In this document: positions 14,831 through 28,090 of the stretch, piece after piece
Position numbering within the stretch: the stretch's first letter is position 1
Layout of the letters: every line of letters begins with the position of its first letter
NCBI GenBank assembly: GCA_030435675.1
Contig: CM059621.1
Span: 5,146,001 to 5,210,000, forward strand
Reading direction: 5' to 3'
From: Steinernema hermaphroditum
Taxonomy: Eukaryota > Nematoda > Chromadorea > Rhabditida > Steinernematidae
DNA length: 64,000 bases
Program-made: the position numbers and the translations under genes
The notes under the pieces: generated by a model
Told to the model about the DNA's origin: nothing
Databases searched by the model: none
The model's input: only the letters and a program-made list of their open reading frames with translations

Positions 14831-16903
14831 GGCGCGTTCGATCAGGCTCGTGCAGTTCTACAAGATCCAATCATAAAAATTGCTAAGGTACTTTGGAGCA
14901 GGAGGGTCAGATGCAGAGCTCTTTGTATGAACAAGGGCCCTAACTGTCTCGAATTGAAAGTTTTGCAGGAAACTAAGATAGTCCACAGTAAATCCAACGG
15001 GAATAGGCGCGTTCGATCAGGCTCGTGCAGTTCTACAAGATCCAATCATAAAAATGCTATGGTACTTTGGAGCAGGAGGGTCAGATGCAGAGCTTTTGGT
15101 ATGAGCAAGGGCCCTGCTGTCTCGAATTGAAAGTTTTGCAGGAAACTAAGATAGTCCACAGTAAATCCAACGGGAATAGGCGCGTTCGATCAGGCTCGTG
15201 CAGTTCTACAAGATCCAATCATAAAAATGCTATGGTACTTTGGAGCAGGAGGGTCAGATGCAGAGCTTTTGGTATGAGCAAGGGCCCTGCTGTCTCGAAT
15301 TGAAAGTTTTGCAGGAAACTAAGATAGTCCACAGTAAATCCAACGGGAATAGGCGCGTTCGATCAGGCTCGTGCAGTTCTACAAGATCCAATCATAAAAA
15401 TGCTATGGTACTTTGGAGCAGGAGGGTCAGATGCAGAGCTTTTGGTATGAGCAAGGGCCCTGCTGTCTCGAATTGAAAGTTTTGCAGGAAACTAAGATAG
15501 TCCACAGTAAATCCAACGGGAGTAGGCGCGTTCGATCAGGCTCGTGCAGTTCTACAAGATCCAATCATAAAAATGCTATAGGTACTTTGGAGCAGGAGGG
15601 TCAGATGCAGAGCTTTTGGTATGAACAAGGGCCCTAACTGTCTCGAATTGAAAGTTTTGCAGGAAACTAAGATAGTCCACAGTAAATCCAACGGGAATAG
15701 GCGCGTTCGATCAGGCTCGTGCAGTTCTACAAGATCCAATCATAAAAATGCTATGGTACTTTGGAGCAGGAGGGTCAGATGCAGAGCTTTTGGTATGAGC
15801 AAGGGCCCTGCTGTCTCGAATTGAAAGTTTTGCAGGAAACTAAGATAGTCCACAGTAAATCCAACGGGAGTAGGCGCGTTCGATCAGGCTCGTGCAGTTC
15901 TACAAGATCCAATCATAAAAATGCTATGGTACTTTGGAGCAGGAGGGTCAGATGCAGAGCTTTTGGTATGAGCAAGGGCCCTGCTGTCTCGAATTGAAAG
16001 TTTTGCAGGAAACTAAGATAGTCCACAGTAAATCCAACGGGAATAGGCGCGTTCGATCAGGCTCGTGCAGTTCTACAAGATCCAATCATAAAAATGCTAT
16101 GGTACTTTGGAGCAGGAGGGTCAGATGCAGAGCTTTTGGTATGAGCAAGGGCCCTGCTGTCTCGAATTGAAAGTTTTGCAGGAAACTAAGATAGTCCACA
16201 GTAAATCCAACGGGAATAGGCGCGTTCGATCAGGCTCGTGCAGTTCTACAAGATCCAATCATAAAAATGCTATGGTACTTTGGAGCAGGAGGGTCAGATG
16301 CAGAGCTTTTGGTATGAGCAAGGGCCCTGCTGTCTCGAATTGAAAGTTTTGCAGGAAACTAAGATAGTCCACAGTAAATCCAACGGGAATAGGCGCGTTC
16401 GATCAGGCTCGTGCAGTTCTACAAGATCCAATCATAAAAATGCTATGGTACTTTGGAGCAGGAGGGTCAGATGCAGAGCTTTTGGTATGAGCAAGGGCCC
16501 TGCTGTCTCGAATTGAAAGTTTTGCAGGAAACTAAGATAGTCCACAGTAAATCCAACGGGAAGTAGGCGCGTTCGATCAGGCTCGTGCAGTTCTACAAGA
16601 TCCAATCATAAAAATGCTATGGTACTTTGGAGCAGGAGGGTCAGATGCAGAGCTTTTGGTATGAGCAAGGGCCCTGCTGTCTCGAATTGAAAGTTTTGCA
16701 GGAAACTAAGATAGTCCACAGTAAATCCAACGGGAGTAGGCGCGTTCGATCAGGCTCGTGCAGTTCTACAAGATCCAATCATAAAAATGCTATGGTACTT
16801 TGGAGCAGGAGGGTCAGATGCAGAGCTTTTGGTATGAGCAAGGGCCCTGCTGTCTCGAATTGAAAGTTTTGCAGGAAACTAAGATAGTCCACAGTAAATC
16901 CAA

Positions 16904-16961
16904 CAAGACGCTTCATCTGTCTCGTAAAAAAAAATAATTTAAAAAATTTTATAAATTCTGA
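16904..16961. repeat. AT-rich non-satellite interruption inside the array
   Basis: About 57 bp that do not match the monomer (beginning AAGACGCTTCATCTGTCTCG, followed by an A/T-rich run) lie between a monomer that stops at AAATCCAAC and a restarted monomer beginning GAATTGAAAG. The surrounding unit spacing is 449 bp rather than 346, so about 46 bp of monomer is also duplicated. This may be filler DNA at a break-repair junction. No known element is recognised. Confidence 0.7.
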
Positions 16962-19020
16962 ATTGAAAGTTTTGCAGGAAACTAAGATAGTCCACAGTAA
17001 ATCCAACGGGAATAGGCGCGTTCGATCAGGCTCGTGCAGTTCTACAAGATCCAATCATAAAAATGCTATGGTACTTTGGAGCAGGAGGGTCAGATGCAGA
17101 GCTTTTGGTATGAGCAAGGGCCCTGCTGTCTCGAATTGAAAGTTTTGCAGGAAACTAAGATAGTCCACAGTAAATCCAACGGGAGTAGGCGCGTTCGATC
17201 AGGCTCGTGCAGTTCTACAAGATCCAATCATAAAAATGCTATGGTACTTTGGAGCAGGAGGGTCAGATGCAGAGCTTTTGGTATGAGCAAGGGCCCTGCT
17301 GTCTCGAATTGAAAGTTTTGCAGGAAACTAAGATAGTCCACAGTAAATCCAACGGGAGTAGGCGCGTTCGATCAGGCTCGTGCAGTTCTACAAGATCCAA
17401 TCATAAAAATGCTATGGTACTTTGGAGCAGGAGGGTCAGATGCAGAGCTTTTGGTATGAGCAAGGGCCCTGCTGTCTCGAATTGAAAGTTTTGCAGGAAA
17501 CTAAGATAGTCCACAGTAAATCCAACGGGAGTAGGCGCGTTCGATCAGGCTCGTGCAGTTCTACAAGATCCAATCATAAAAATGCTATGGTACTTTGGAG
17601 CAGGAGGGTCAGATGCAGAGCTTTTGGTATGAGCAAGGGCCCTGCTGTCTCGAATTGAAAGTTTTGCAGGAAACTAAGATAGTCCACAGTAAATCCAACG
17701 GGAATAGGCGCGTTCGATCAGGCTCGTGCAGTTCTACAAGATCCAATCATAAAAATGCTATGGTACTTTGGAGCAGGAGGGTCAGATGCAGAGCTTTTGG
17801 TATGAGCAAGGGCCCTGCTGTCTCGAATTGAAAGTTTTGCAGGAAACTAAGATAGTCCACAGTAAATCCCAACGGGAGTAGGCGCGTTCGATCAGGCTCG
17901 TGCAGTTCTACAAGATCCAATCATAAAAATGCTATGGTACTTTGGAGCAGGAGGGTCAGATGCAGAGCTTTTGGTATGAGCAAGGGCCCTGCTGTCTCGA
18001 ATTGAAAGTTTTGCAGGAAACTAAGATAGTCCACAGTAAACCCAACGGGAGTAGGCGCGTTCGATCAGGCTCGTGCAGTTCTACAAGATCCAATCATAAA
18101 AATGCTATGGTACTTTGGAGCAGGAGGGTCAGATGCAGAGCTTTTGGTATGAGCAAGGGCCCTGCTGTCTCGAATTGAAAGTTTTGCAGGAAACTAAGAT
18201 AGTCCACAGTAAATCCAACGGGAGTAGGCGCGTTCGATCAGGCTCGTGCAGTTCTACAAGATCCAATCATAAAAATGCTATGGTACTTTGGAGCAGGAGG
18301 GTCAGATGCAGAGCTTTTGGTATGAGCAAGGGCCCAGCTGTCTCGAATTGAAAGTTTTGCAGGAAACTAAGATAGTCCACAGTAATCCCAACGGGAGTAG
18401 GCGCGTTCGATCAGGCTCGTGCAGTTCTACAAGATCCAATCATAAAAATGCTGAAGGTACTTTGGAGCAGGAGGGTCAGATGCAGAGCTTTTGGTATGAG
18501 CAAGGGCCCTGCTGTCTCGAATTGAAAGTTTTGCAGGAAACTAAGATAGTCCACAGTAATCCCAACGGGAATAGGCGCGTTCGATCAGGCTCGTGCAGTT
18601 CTACAAGATCCAATCATAAAAATGCTATGGTACTTTGGAGCAGGAGGGTCAGATGCAGAGCTTTTGGTATGAGCAAGGGCCCTGCTGTCTCGAATTGAAA
18701 GTTTTGCAGGAAACTAAGATAGTCCACAGTAAATCCAACGGGAGTAGGCGCGTTCGATCAGGCTCGTGCAGTTCTACAAGATCCAATCATAAAAATGCTA
18801 TGGTACTTTGGAGCAGGAGGGTCAGATGCAGAGCTTTTGGTATGAGCAAGGGCCCTGCTGTCTCGAATTGAAAGTTTTGCAGGAAACTAAGATAGTCCAC
18901 AGTAAATCCAACGGGAGTAGGCGCGTTCGATCAGGCTCGTGCAGTTCTACAAGATCCAATCATAAAAATGCTATGGTACTTTGGAGCAGGAGGGTCAGAT
19001 GCAGAGCTTTTGGTATGAGC

Positions 19021-19190
19021 AAGCGCCGCTGTCTCGAATTGAAAGTTTTGCAGGAAACAAGAAGTCCACAGAAACCCAACGGAATAGGCTCGTCTCGAAC
19101 ATTGAAAGTTTACTCTTTGTATGAACAAGGAACCCTGTCTCGAATTGAAAGTTTTCAGGAAACTAAGATAGTCCACAGTAAATCCCAACG
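19021..19190. repeat. Degenerate satellite monomer with many small deletions
   Basis: Within an otherwise near-identical array, this stretch has numerous one- to three-base losses relative to the monomer (for example GAAACAAGAAGTCC for GAAACTAAGATAGTCC), plus a fused ACTCTTTGTATGAACAAGG segment typical of the domain I variant. The clustering suggests either an old divergent unit or a poorly polished assembly join. Confidence 0.7.
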
Positions 19191-22100
19191 GGAATAGGCG
19201 CGTTCGATCAGGCTCGTGCAGTTCTACAAGATCCAATCATAAAAATGCTATGGTACTTTGGAGCAGGAGGGTCAGATGCAGAGCTTTTGGTATGAGCAAG
19301 GGCCCTGCTGTCTCGAATTGAAAGTTTTGCAGGAAACTAAGATAGTCCACAGTAAACCCAACGGGAGTAGGCGCGTTCGATCAGGCTCGTGCAGTTCTAC
19401 AAGATCCAATCATAAAAATGCTATGGTACTTTGGAGCAGGAGGGTCAGATGCAGAGCTTTTGGTATGAGCAAGGGCCCTGCTGTCTCGAATTGAAAGTTT
19501 TGCAGGAAACTAAGATAGTCCACAGTAAATCCAACGGGAGTAGGCGCGTTCGATCAGGCTCGTGCAGTTCTACAAGATCCAATCATAAAAATGCTATGGT
19601 ACTTTGGAGCAGGAGGGTCAGATGCAGAGCTTTTGGTATGAGCAAGGGCCCTGCTGTCTCGAATTGAAAGTTTTGCAGGAAACTAAGATAGTCCACAGTA
19701 AATCCAACGGGAGTAGGCGCGTTCGATCAGGCTCGTGCAGTTCTACAAGATCCAATCATAAAAATGCTATGGTACTTTGGAGCAGGAGGGTCAGATGCAG
19801 AGCTTTTGGTATGAGCAAGGGCCCTGCTGTCTCGAATTGAAAGTTTTGCAGGAAACTAAGATAGTCCACAGTAAATCCAACGGGAATAGGCGCGTTCGAT
19901 CAGGCTCGTGCAGTTCTACAAGATCCAATCATAAAAATGCTATGGTACTTTGGAGCAGGAGGGTCAGATGCAGAGCTTTTGGTATGAGCAAGGGCCCTGC
20001 TGTCTCGAATTGAAAGTTTTGCAGGAAACTAAGATAGTCCACAGTAAACCCAACGGGAGTAGGCGCGTTCGATCAGGCTCGTGCAGTTCTACAAGATCCA
20101 ATCATAAAAATGCTATGGTACTTTGGAGCAGGAGGGTCAGATGCAGAGCTTTTGGTATGAGCAAGGGCCCTGCTGTCTCGAATTGAAAGTTTTGCAGGAA
20201 ACTAAGATAGTCCACAGTAAATCCAACGGGAGTAGGCGCGTTCGATCAGGCTCGTGCAGTTCTACAAGATCCAATCATAAAAATGCTATGGTACTTTGGA
20301 GCAGGAGGGTCAGATGCAGAGCTTTTGGTATGAGCAAGGGCCCAGCTGTCTCGAATTGAAAGTTTTGCAGGAAAACTAAGATAGTCCACAGTAAATCCAA
20401 CGGGAGTAGGCGCGTTCGATCAGGCTCGTGCAGTTCTACAAGATCCAATCATAAAAATGCTATGGTACTTTGGAGCAGGGGGGTCAGATGCAGAGCTTTT
20501 GGTATGAGCAAGGGCCCTGCTGTCTCGAATTGAAAGTTTTGCAGGAAACTAAGATAGTCCACAGTAAATCCAACGGGAGTAGGCGCGTTCGATCAGGCTC
20601 GTGCAGTTCTACAAGATCCAATCATAAAAATGCTATGGTACTTTGGAGCAGGAGGGTCAGATGCAGAGCTTTTGGTATGAGCAAGGGCCCTGCTGTCTCG
20701 AATTGAAAGTTTTGCAGGAAACTAAGATAGTCCACAGTAAATCCAACGGGAGTAGGCGCGTTCGATCAGGCTCGTGCAGTTCTACAAGATCCAATCATAA
20801 AAATGCTATGGTACTTTGGAGCAGGAGGGTCAGATGCAGAGCTTTTGGTATGAGCAAGGGCCCTGCTGTCTCGAATTGAAAGTTTTGCAGGAAACTAAGA
20901 TAGTCCACAGTAAATCCAACGGGAGTAGGCGCGTTCGATCAGGCTCGTGCAGTTCTACAAGATCCAATCATAAAAATGCTATGGTACTTTGGAGCAGGAG
21001 GGTCAGATGCAGAGCTTTTGGTATGAGCAAGGGCCCTGCTGTCTCGAATTGAAAGTTTTGCAGGAAACTAAGATAGTCCACAGTAAATCCAACGGGAGTA
21101 GGCGCGTTCGATCAGGCTCGTGCAGTTCTACAAGATCCAATCATAAAAATGCTATGGTACTTTGGAGCAGGAGGGTCAGATGCAGAGCTTTTGGTATGAG
21201 CAAGGGCCACTGCTGTCTCGAATTGAAAGTTTTGCAGGAAACTAAGATAGTCCACAGTAAATCCAACGGGAGTAGGCGCGTTCGATCAGGCTCGTGCAGT
21301 TCTACAAGATCCAATCATAAAAATGCTATGGTACTTTGGAGCAGGAGGGTCAGATGCAGAGCTTTTGGTATGAACAAGGGCCCTGCTGTCTCGAATTGAA
21401 AGTTTTGCAGGAAACTAAGATAGTCCACAGTAAATCCAACGGGAGTAGGCGCGTTCGATCAGGCTCGTGCAGTTCTACAAGATCCAATCATAAAAATGCT
21501 ATGGTACTTTGGAGCAGGAGGGTCAGATGCAGAGCTTTTGGTATGAGCAAGGGCCCTGCTGTCTCGAATTGAAAGTTTTGCAGGAAACTAAGATAGTCCA
21601 CAGTAAATCCAACGGGAGTAGGCGCGTTCGATCAGGCTCGTGCAGTTCTACAAGATCCAATCATAAAAATGCTATGGTACTTTGGAGCAGGAGGGTCAGA
21701 TGCAGAGCTTTTGGTATGAGCAAGGGCCCTGCTGTCTCGAATTGAAAGTTTTGCAGGAAACTAAGATAGTCCACAGTAAATCCAACGGGAGTAGGCGCGT
21801 TCGATCAGGCTCGTGCAGTTCTACAAGATCCAATCATAAAAATGCTATGGTACTTTGGAGCAGGAGGGTCAGATGCAGAGCTTTTGGTATGAGCAAGGGC
21901 CCTGCTGTCTCGAATTGAAAGTTTTGCAGGAAACTAAGATAGTCCACAGTAAATCCAACGGGAGTAGGCGCGTTCGATCAGGCTCGTGCAGTTCTACAAG
22001 ATCCAATCATAAAAATGCTATGGTACTTTGGAGCAGGAGGGTCAGATGCAGAGCTTTTGGTATGAGCAAGGGCCCTGCTGTCTCGAATTGAAAGTTTTGC

Positions 22101-25100
22101 AGGAAACTAAGATAGTCCACAGTAAATCCAACGGGAGTAGGCGCGTTCGATCAGGCTCGTGCAGTTCTACAAGATCCAATCATAAAAATGCTATGGTACT
22201 TTGGAGCAGGAGGGTCAGATGCAGAGCTTTTGGTATGAGCAAGGGCCCTGCTGTCTCGAATTGAAAGTTTTGCAGGAAACTAAGATAGTCCACAGTAAAT
22301 CCAACGGGAATAGGCGCGTTCGATCAGGCTCGTGCAGTTCTACAAGATCCAATCATAAAAATGCTATGGTACTTTGGAGCAGGAGGGTCAGATGCAGAGC
22401 TTTTGGTATGAGCAAGGGCCCTGCTGTCTCGAATTGAAAGTTTTGCAGGAAACTAAGATAGTCCACAGTAAATCCAACGGGAGTAGGCGCGTTCGATCAG
22501 GCTCGTGCAGTTCTACAAGATCCAATCATAAAAATGCTATGGTACTTTGGAGCAGGAGGGTCAGATGCAGAGCTTTTGGTATGAGCAAGGGCCCTGCTGT
22601 CTCGAATTGAAAGTTTTGCAGGAAACTAAGATAGTCCACAGTAATCCCAACGGGAAGTAGGCGCGTTCGATCAGGCTCGTGCAGTTCTACAAGATCCAAT
22701 CATAAAAATGCTATGGTACTTTGGAGCAGGAGGGTCAGATGCAGAGCTTTTGGTATGAGCAAGGGCCCTGCTGTCTCGAATTGAAAGTTTTGCAGGAAAC
22801 TAAGATAGTCCACAGTAAATCCAACGGGAGTAGGCGCGTTCGATCAGGCTCGTGCAGTTCTACAAGATCCAATCATAAAAATGCTATGGTACTTTGGAGC
22901 AGGAGGGTCAGATGCAGAGCTTTTGGTATGAGCAAGGGCCCTGCTGTCTCGAATTGAAAGTTTTGCAGGAAACTAAGATAGTCCACAGTAAACCCAACGG
23001 GAGTAGGCGCGTTCGATCAGGCTCGTGCAGTTCTACAAGATCCAATCATAAAAATGCTATGGTACTTTGGAGCAGGAGGGTCAGATGCAGAGCTTTTGGT
23101 ATGAGCAAGGGCCCTGCTGTCTCGAATTGAAAGTTTTGCAGGAAACTAAGATAGTCCACAGTAATCCCAACGGGAGTAGGCGCGTTCGATCAGGCTCGTG
23201 CAGTTCTACAAGATCCAATCATAAAAATGCTATGGTACTTTGGAGCAGGAGGGTCAGATGCAGAGCTTTTGGTATGAGCAAGGGCCCTGCTGTCTCGAAT
23301 TGAAAGTTTTGCAGGAAACTAAGATAGTCCACAGTAAATCCAACGGGAGTAGGCGCGTTCGATCAGGCTCGTGCAGTTCTACAAGATCCAATCATAAAAA
23401 TGCTATGGTACTTTGGAGCAGGAGGGTCAGATGCAGAGCTTTTGGTATGAGCAAGGGCCCTGCTGTCTCGAATTGAAAGTTTTGCAGGAAACTAAGATAG
23501 TCCACAGTAAATCCAACGGGAGTAGGCGCGTTCGATCAGGCTCGTGCAGTTCTACAAGATCCAATCATAAAAATGCTATGGTACTTTGGAGCAGGAGGGT
23601 CAGATGCAGAGCTTTTGGTATGAGCAAGGGCCCTGCTGTCTCGAATTGAAAGTTTTGCAGGAAACTAAGATAGTCCACAGTAAACCCAACGGGAGTAGGC
23701 GCGTTCGATCAGGCTCGTGCAGTTCTACAAGATCCAATCATAAAAATGCTATGGTACTTTGGAGCAGGAGGGTCAGATGCAGAGCTTTTGGTATGAGCAA
23801 GGGCCCTGCTGTCTCGAATTGAAAGTTTTGCAGGAAACTAAGATAGTCCACAGTAAACCCAACGGGAGTAGGCGCGTTCGATCAGGCTCGTGCAGTTCTA
23901 CAAGATCCAATCATAAAAATGCTATGGTACTTTGGAGCAGGAGGGTCAGATGCAGAGCTTTTGGTATGAGCAAGGGCCCTGCTGTCTCGAATTGAAAGTT
24001 TTGCAGGAAACTAAGATAGTCCACAGTAAATCCAACGGGAGTAGGCGCGTTCGATCAGGCTCGTGCAGTTCTACAAGATCCAATCATAAAAATGCTATGG
24101 TACTTTGGAGCAGGAGGGTCAGATGCAGAGCTTTTGGTATGAGCAAGGGCCCTGCTGTCTCGAATTGAAAGTTTTGCAGGAAACTAAGATAGTCCACAGT
24201 AAACCCAACGGGAGTAGGCGCGTTCGATCAGGCTCGTGCAGTTCTACAAGATCCAATCATAAAAATGCTATGGTACTTTGGAGCAGGAGGGTCAGATGCA
24301 GAGCTTTTGGTATGAGCAAGGGCCCTGCTGTCTCGAATTGAAAGTTTTGCAGGAAACTAAGATAGTCCACAGTAATCCCAACGGGAGTAGGCGCGTTCGA
24401 TCAGGCTCGTGCAGTTCTACAAGATCCAATCATAAAAATGCTATGGTACTTTGGAGCAGGAGGGTCAGATGCAGAGCTTTTGGTATGAGCAAGGGCCCTG
24501 CTGTCTCGAATTGAAAGTTTTGCAGGAAACTAAGATAGTCCACAGTAAATCCCAACGGGAGTAGGCGCGTTCGATCAGGCTCGTGCAGTTCTACAAGATC
24601 CAATCATAAAAATGCTATGGTACTTTGGAGCAGGAGGGTCAGATGCAGAGCTTTTGGTATGAGCAAGGGCCCTGCTGTCTCGAATTGAAAGTTTTGCAGG
24701 AAACTAAGATAGTCCACAGTAATCCCAACGGGAGTAGGCGCGTTCGATCAGGCTCGTGCAGTTCTACAAGATCCAATCATAAAAATGCTATGGTACTTTG
24801 GAGCAGGAGGGTCAGATGCAGAGCTTTTGGTATGAGCAAGGGCCCTGCTGTCTCGAATTGAAAGTTTTGCAGGAAACTAAGATAGTCCACAGTAAATCCA
24901 ACGGGAGTAGGCGCGTTCGATCAGGCTCGTGCAGTTCTACAAGATCCAATCATAAAAATGCTATGGTACTTTGGAGCAGGAGGGTCAGATGCAGAGCTTT
25001 TGGTATGAGCAAGGGCCCTGCTGTCTCGAATTGAAAGTTTTGCAGGAAACTAAGATAGTCCACAGTAAACCCAACGGGAGTAGGCGCGTTCGATCAGGCT

Positions 25101-28090
25101 CGTGCAGTTCTACAAGATCCAATCATAAAAATGCTATGGTACTTTGGAGCAGGAGGGTCAGATGCAGAGCTTTTGGTATGAGCAAGGGCCCTGCTGTCTC
25201 GAATTGAAAGTTTTGCAGGAAACTAAGATAGTCCACAGTAAATCCAACGGGAATAGGCGCGTTCGATCAGGCTCGTGCAGTTCTACAAGATCCAATCATA
25301 AAAATGCTATGGTACTTTGGAGCAGGAGGGTCAGATGCAGAGCTTTTGGTATGAGCAAGGGCCCTGCTGTCTCGAATTGAAAGTTTTGCAGGAAACTAAG
25401 ATAGTCCACAGTAAATCCAACGGGAGTAGGCGCGTTCGATCAGGCTCGTGCAGTTCTACAAGATCCAATCATAAAAATGCTATGGTACTTTGGAGCAGGA
25501 GGGTCAGATGCAGAGCTTTTGGTATGAGCAAGGGCCCTGCTGTCTCGAATTGAAAGTTTTGCAGGAAACTAAGATAGTCCACAGTAAATCCAACGGGAGT
25601 AGGCGCGTTCGATCAGGCTCGTGCAGTTCTACAAGATCCAATCATAAAAATGCTATGGTACTTTGGAGCAGGAGGGTCAGATGCAGAGCTTTTGGTATGA
25701 GCAAGGGCCCTGCTGTCTCGAATTGAAAGTTTTGCAGGAAACTAAGATAGTCCACAGTAAATCCAACGGGAGTAGGCGCGTTCGATCAGGCTCGTGCAGT
25801 TCTACAAGATCCAATCATAAAAATGCTATGGTACTTTGGAGCAGGAGGGTCAGATGCAGAGCTTTTGGTATGAGCAAGGGCCCTGCTGTCTCGAATTGAA
25901 AGTTTTGCAGGAAACTAAGATAGTCCACAGTAAACCCAACGGGAGTAGGCGCGTTCGATCAGGCTCGTGCAGTTCTACAAGATCCAATCATAAAAATGCT
26001 ATGGTACTTTGGAGCAGGAGGGTCAGATGCAGAGCTTTTGGTATGAGCAAGGGCCCTGCTGTCTCGAATTGAAAGTTTTGCAGGAAACTAAGATAGTCCA
26101 CAGTAATCCCAACGGGAGTAGGCGCGTTCGATCAGGCTCGTGCAGTTCTACAAGATCCAATCATAAAAATGCTATGGTACTTTGGAGCAGGAGGGTCAGA
26201 TGCAGAGCTTTTGGTATGAGCAAGGGCCCTGCTGTCTCGAATTGAAAGTTTTGCAGGAAACTAAGATAGTCCACAGTAAATCCAACGGGAGTAGGCGCGT
26301 TCGATCAGGCTCGTGCAGTTCTACAAGATCCAATCATAAAAATGCTATGGTACTTTGGAGCAGGAGGGTCAGATGCAGAGCTTTTGGTATGAGCAAGGGC
26401 CCTGCTGTCTCGAATTGAAAGTTTTGCAGGAAACTAAGATAGTCCACAGTAAATCCAACGGGAGTAGGCGCGTTCGATCAGGCTCGTGCAGTTCTACAAG
26501 ATCCAATCATAAAAATGCTATGGTACTTTGGAGCAGGAGGGTCAGATGCAGAGCTTTTGGTATGAGCAAGGGCCCTGCTGTCTCGAATTGAAAGTTTTGC
26601 AGGAAACTAAGATAGTCCACAGTAAACCCAACGGGAGTAGGCGCGTTCGATCAGGCTCGTGCAGTTCTACAAGATCCAATCATAAAAATGCTATGGTACT
26701 TTGGAGCAGGAGGGTCAGATGCAGAGCTTTTGGTATGAGCAAGGGCCCTGCTGTCTCGAATTGAAAGTTTTGCAGGAAACTAAGATAGTCCACAGTAAAT
26801 CCAACGGGAGTAGGCGCGTTCGATCAGGCTCGTGCAGTTCTACAAGATCCAATCATAAAAATGCTATGGTACTTTGGAGCAGGAGGGTCAGATGCAGAGC
26901 TTTTGGTATGAGCAAGGGCCCTGCTGTCTCGAATTGAAAGTTTTGCAGGAAACTAAGATAGTCCACAGTAAATCCAACGGGAGTAGGCGCGTTCGATCAG
27001 GCTCGTGCAGTTCTACAAGATCCAATCATAAAAATGCTATGGTACTTTGGAGCAGGAGGGTCAGATGCAGAGCTTTTGGTATGAGCAAGGGCCCTGCTGT
27101 CTCGAATTGAAAGTTTTGCAGGAAACTAAGATAGTCCACAGTAAATCCAACGGGAGTAGGCGCGTTCGATCAGGCTCGTGCAGTTCTACAAGATCCAATC
27201 ATAAAAATGCTATGGTACTTTGGAGCAGGAGGGTCAGATGCAGAGCTTTTGGTATGAGCAAGGGCCCTGCTGTCTCGAATTGAAAGTTTTGCAGGAAACT
27301 AAGATAGTCCACAGTAAATCCAACGGGAGTAGGCGCGTTCGATCAGGCTCGTGCAGTTCTACAAGATCCAATCATAAAAATGATATGGTACTTTGGAGCA
27401 GGAGGGTCAGATGCAGAGCTTTTGGTATGAGCAAGGGCCCTGCTGTCTCGAATTGAAAGTTTTGCAGGAAACTAAGATAGTCCACAGTAAACCCAACGGG
27501 AGTAGGCGCGTTCGATCAGGCTCGTGCAGTTCTACAAGATCCAATCATAAAAATGCTATGGTACTTTGGAGCAGGAGGGTCAGATGCAGAGCTTTTGGTA
27601 TGAGCAAGGGCCCTGCTGTCTCGAATTGAAAGTTTTGCAGGAAACTAAGATAGTCCACAGTAAATCCAACGGGAGTAGGCGCGTTCGATCAGGCTCGTGC
27701 AGTTCTACAAGATCCAATCATAAAAATGATATGGTACTTTGGAGCAGGAGGGTCAGATGCAGAGCTTTTGGTATGAGCAAGGGCCCTGCTGTCTCGAATT
27801 GAAAGTTTTGCAGGAAACTAAGATAGTCCACAGTAAACCCAACGGGAATAGGCGCGTTCGATCAGGCTCGTGCAGTTCTACAAGATCCAATCATAAAAAT
27901 GCTATGGTACTTTGGAGCAGGAGGGTCAGATGCAGAGCTTTTGGTATGAGCAAGGGGCCCTGCTGTCTCGAATTGAAAGTTTTGCAGGAAACTAAGATAG
28001 TCCACAGTAAATCCAACGGGAGTAGGCGCGTTCGATCAGGCTCGTGCAGTTCTACAAGATCCAATCATAAAAATGCTATGGTACTTTGGA

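Larger units (their letters stand above)
14831..28090. repeat. Satellite domain II (AATGCT, GGGAGTAGG monomers)
   Basis: Here nearly every monomer has AATGCTATGG at the junction, and from about 15.8 kb most have GGGAGTAGG instead of GGGAATAGG. The AAATCC position alternates among AAATCC, AAACCC and AATCCC. The ACGATAGTCC variant common in the other two domains is absent. The domain includes two irregular segments, at about 16.9 kb and 19.0-19.2 kb. The sharp change in diagnostic bases at both ends suggests it spread as a unit by local amplification. Confidence 0.8.
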
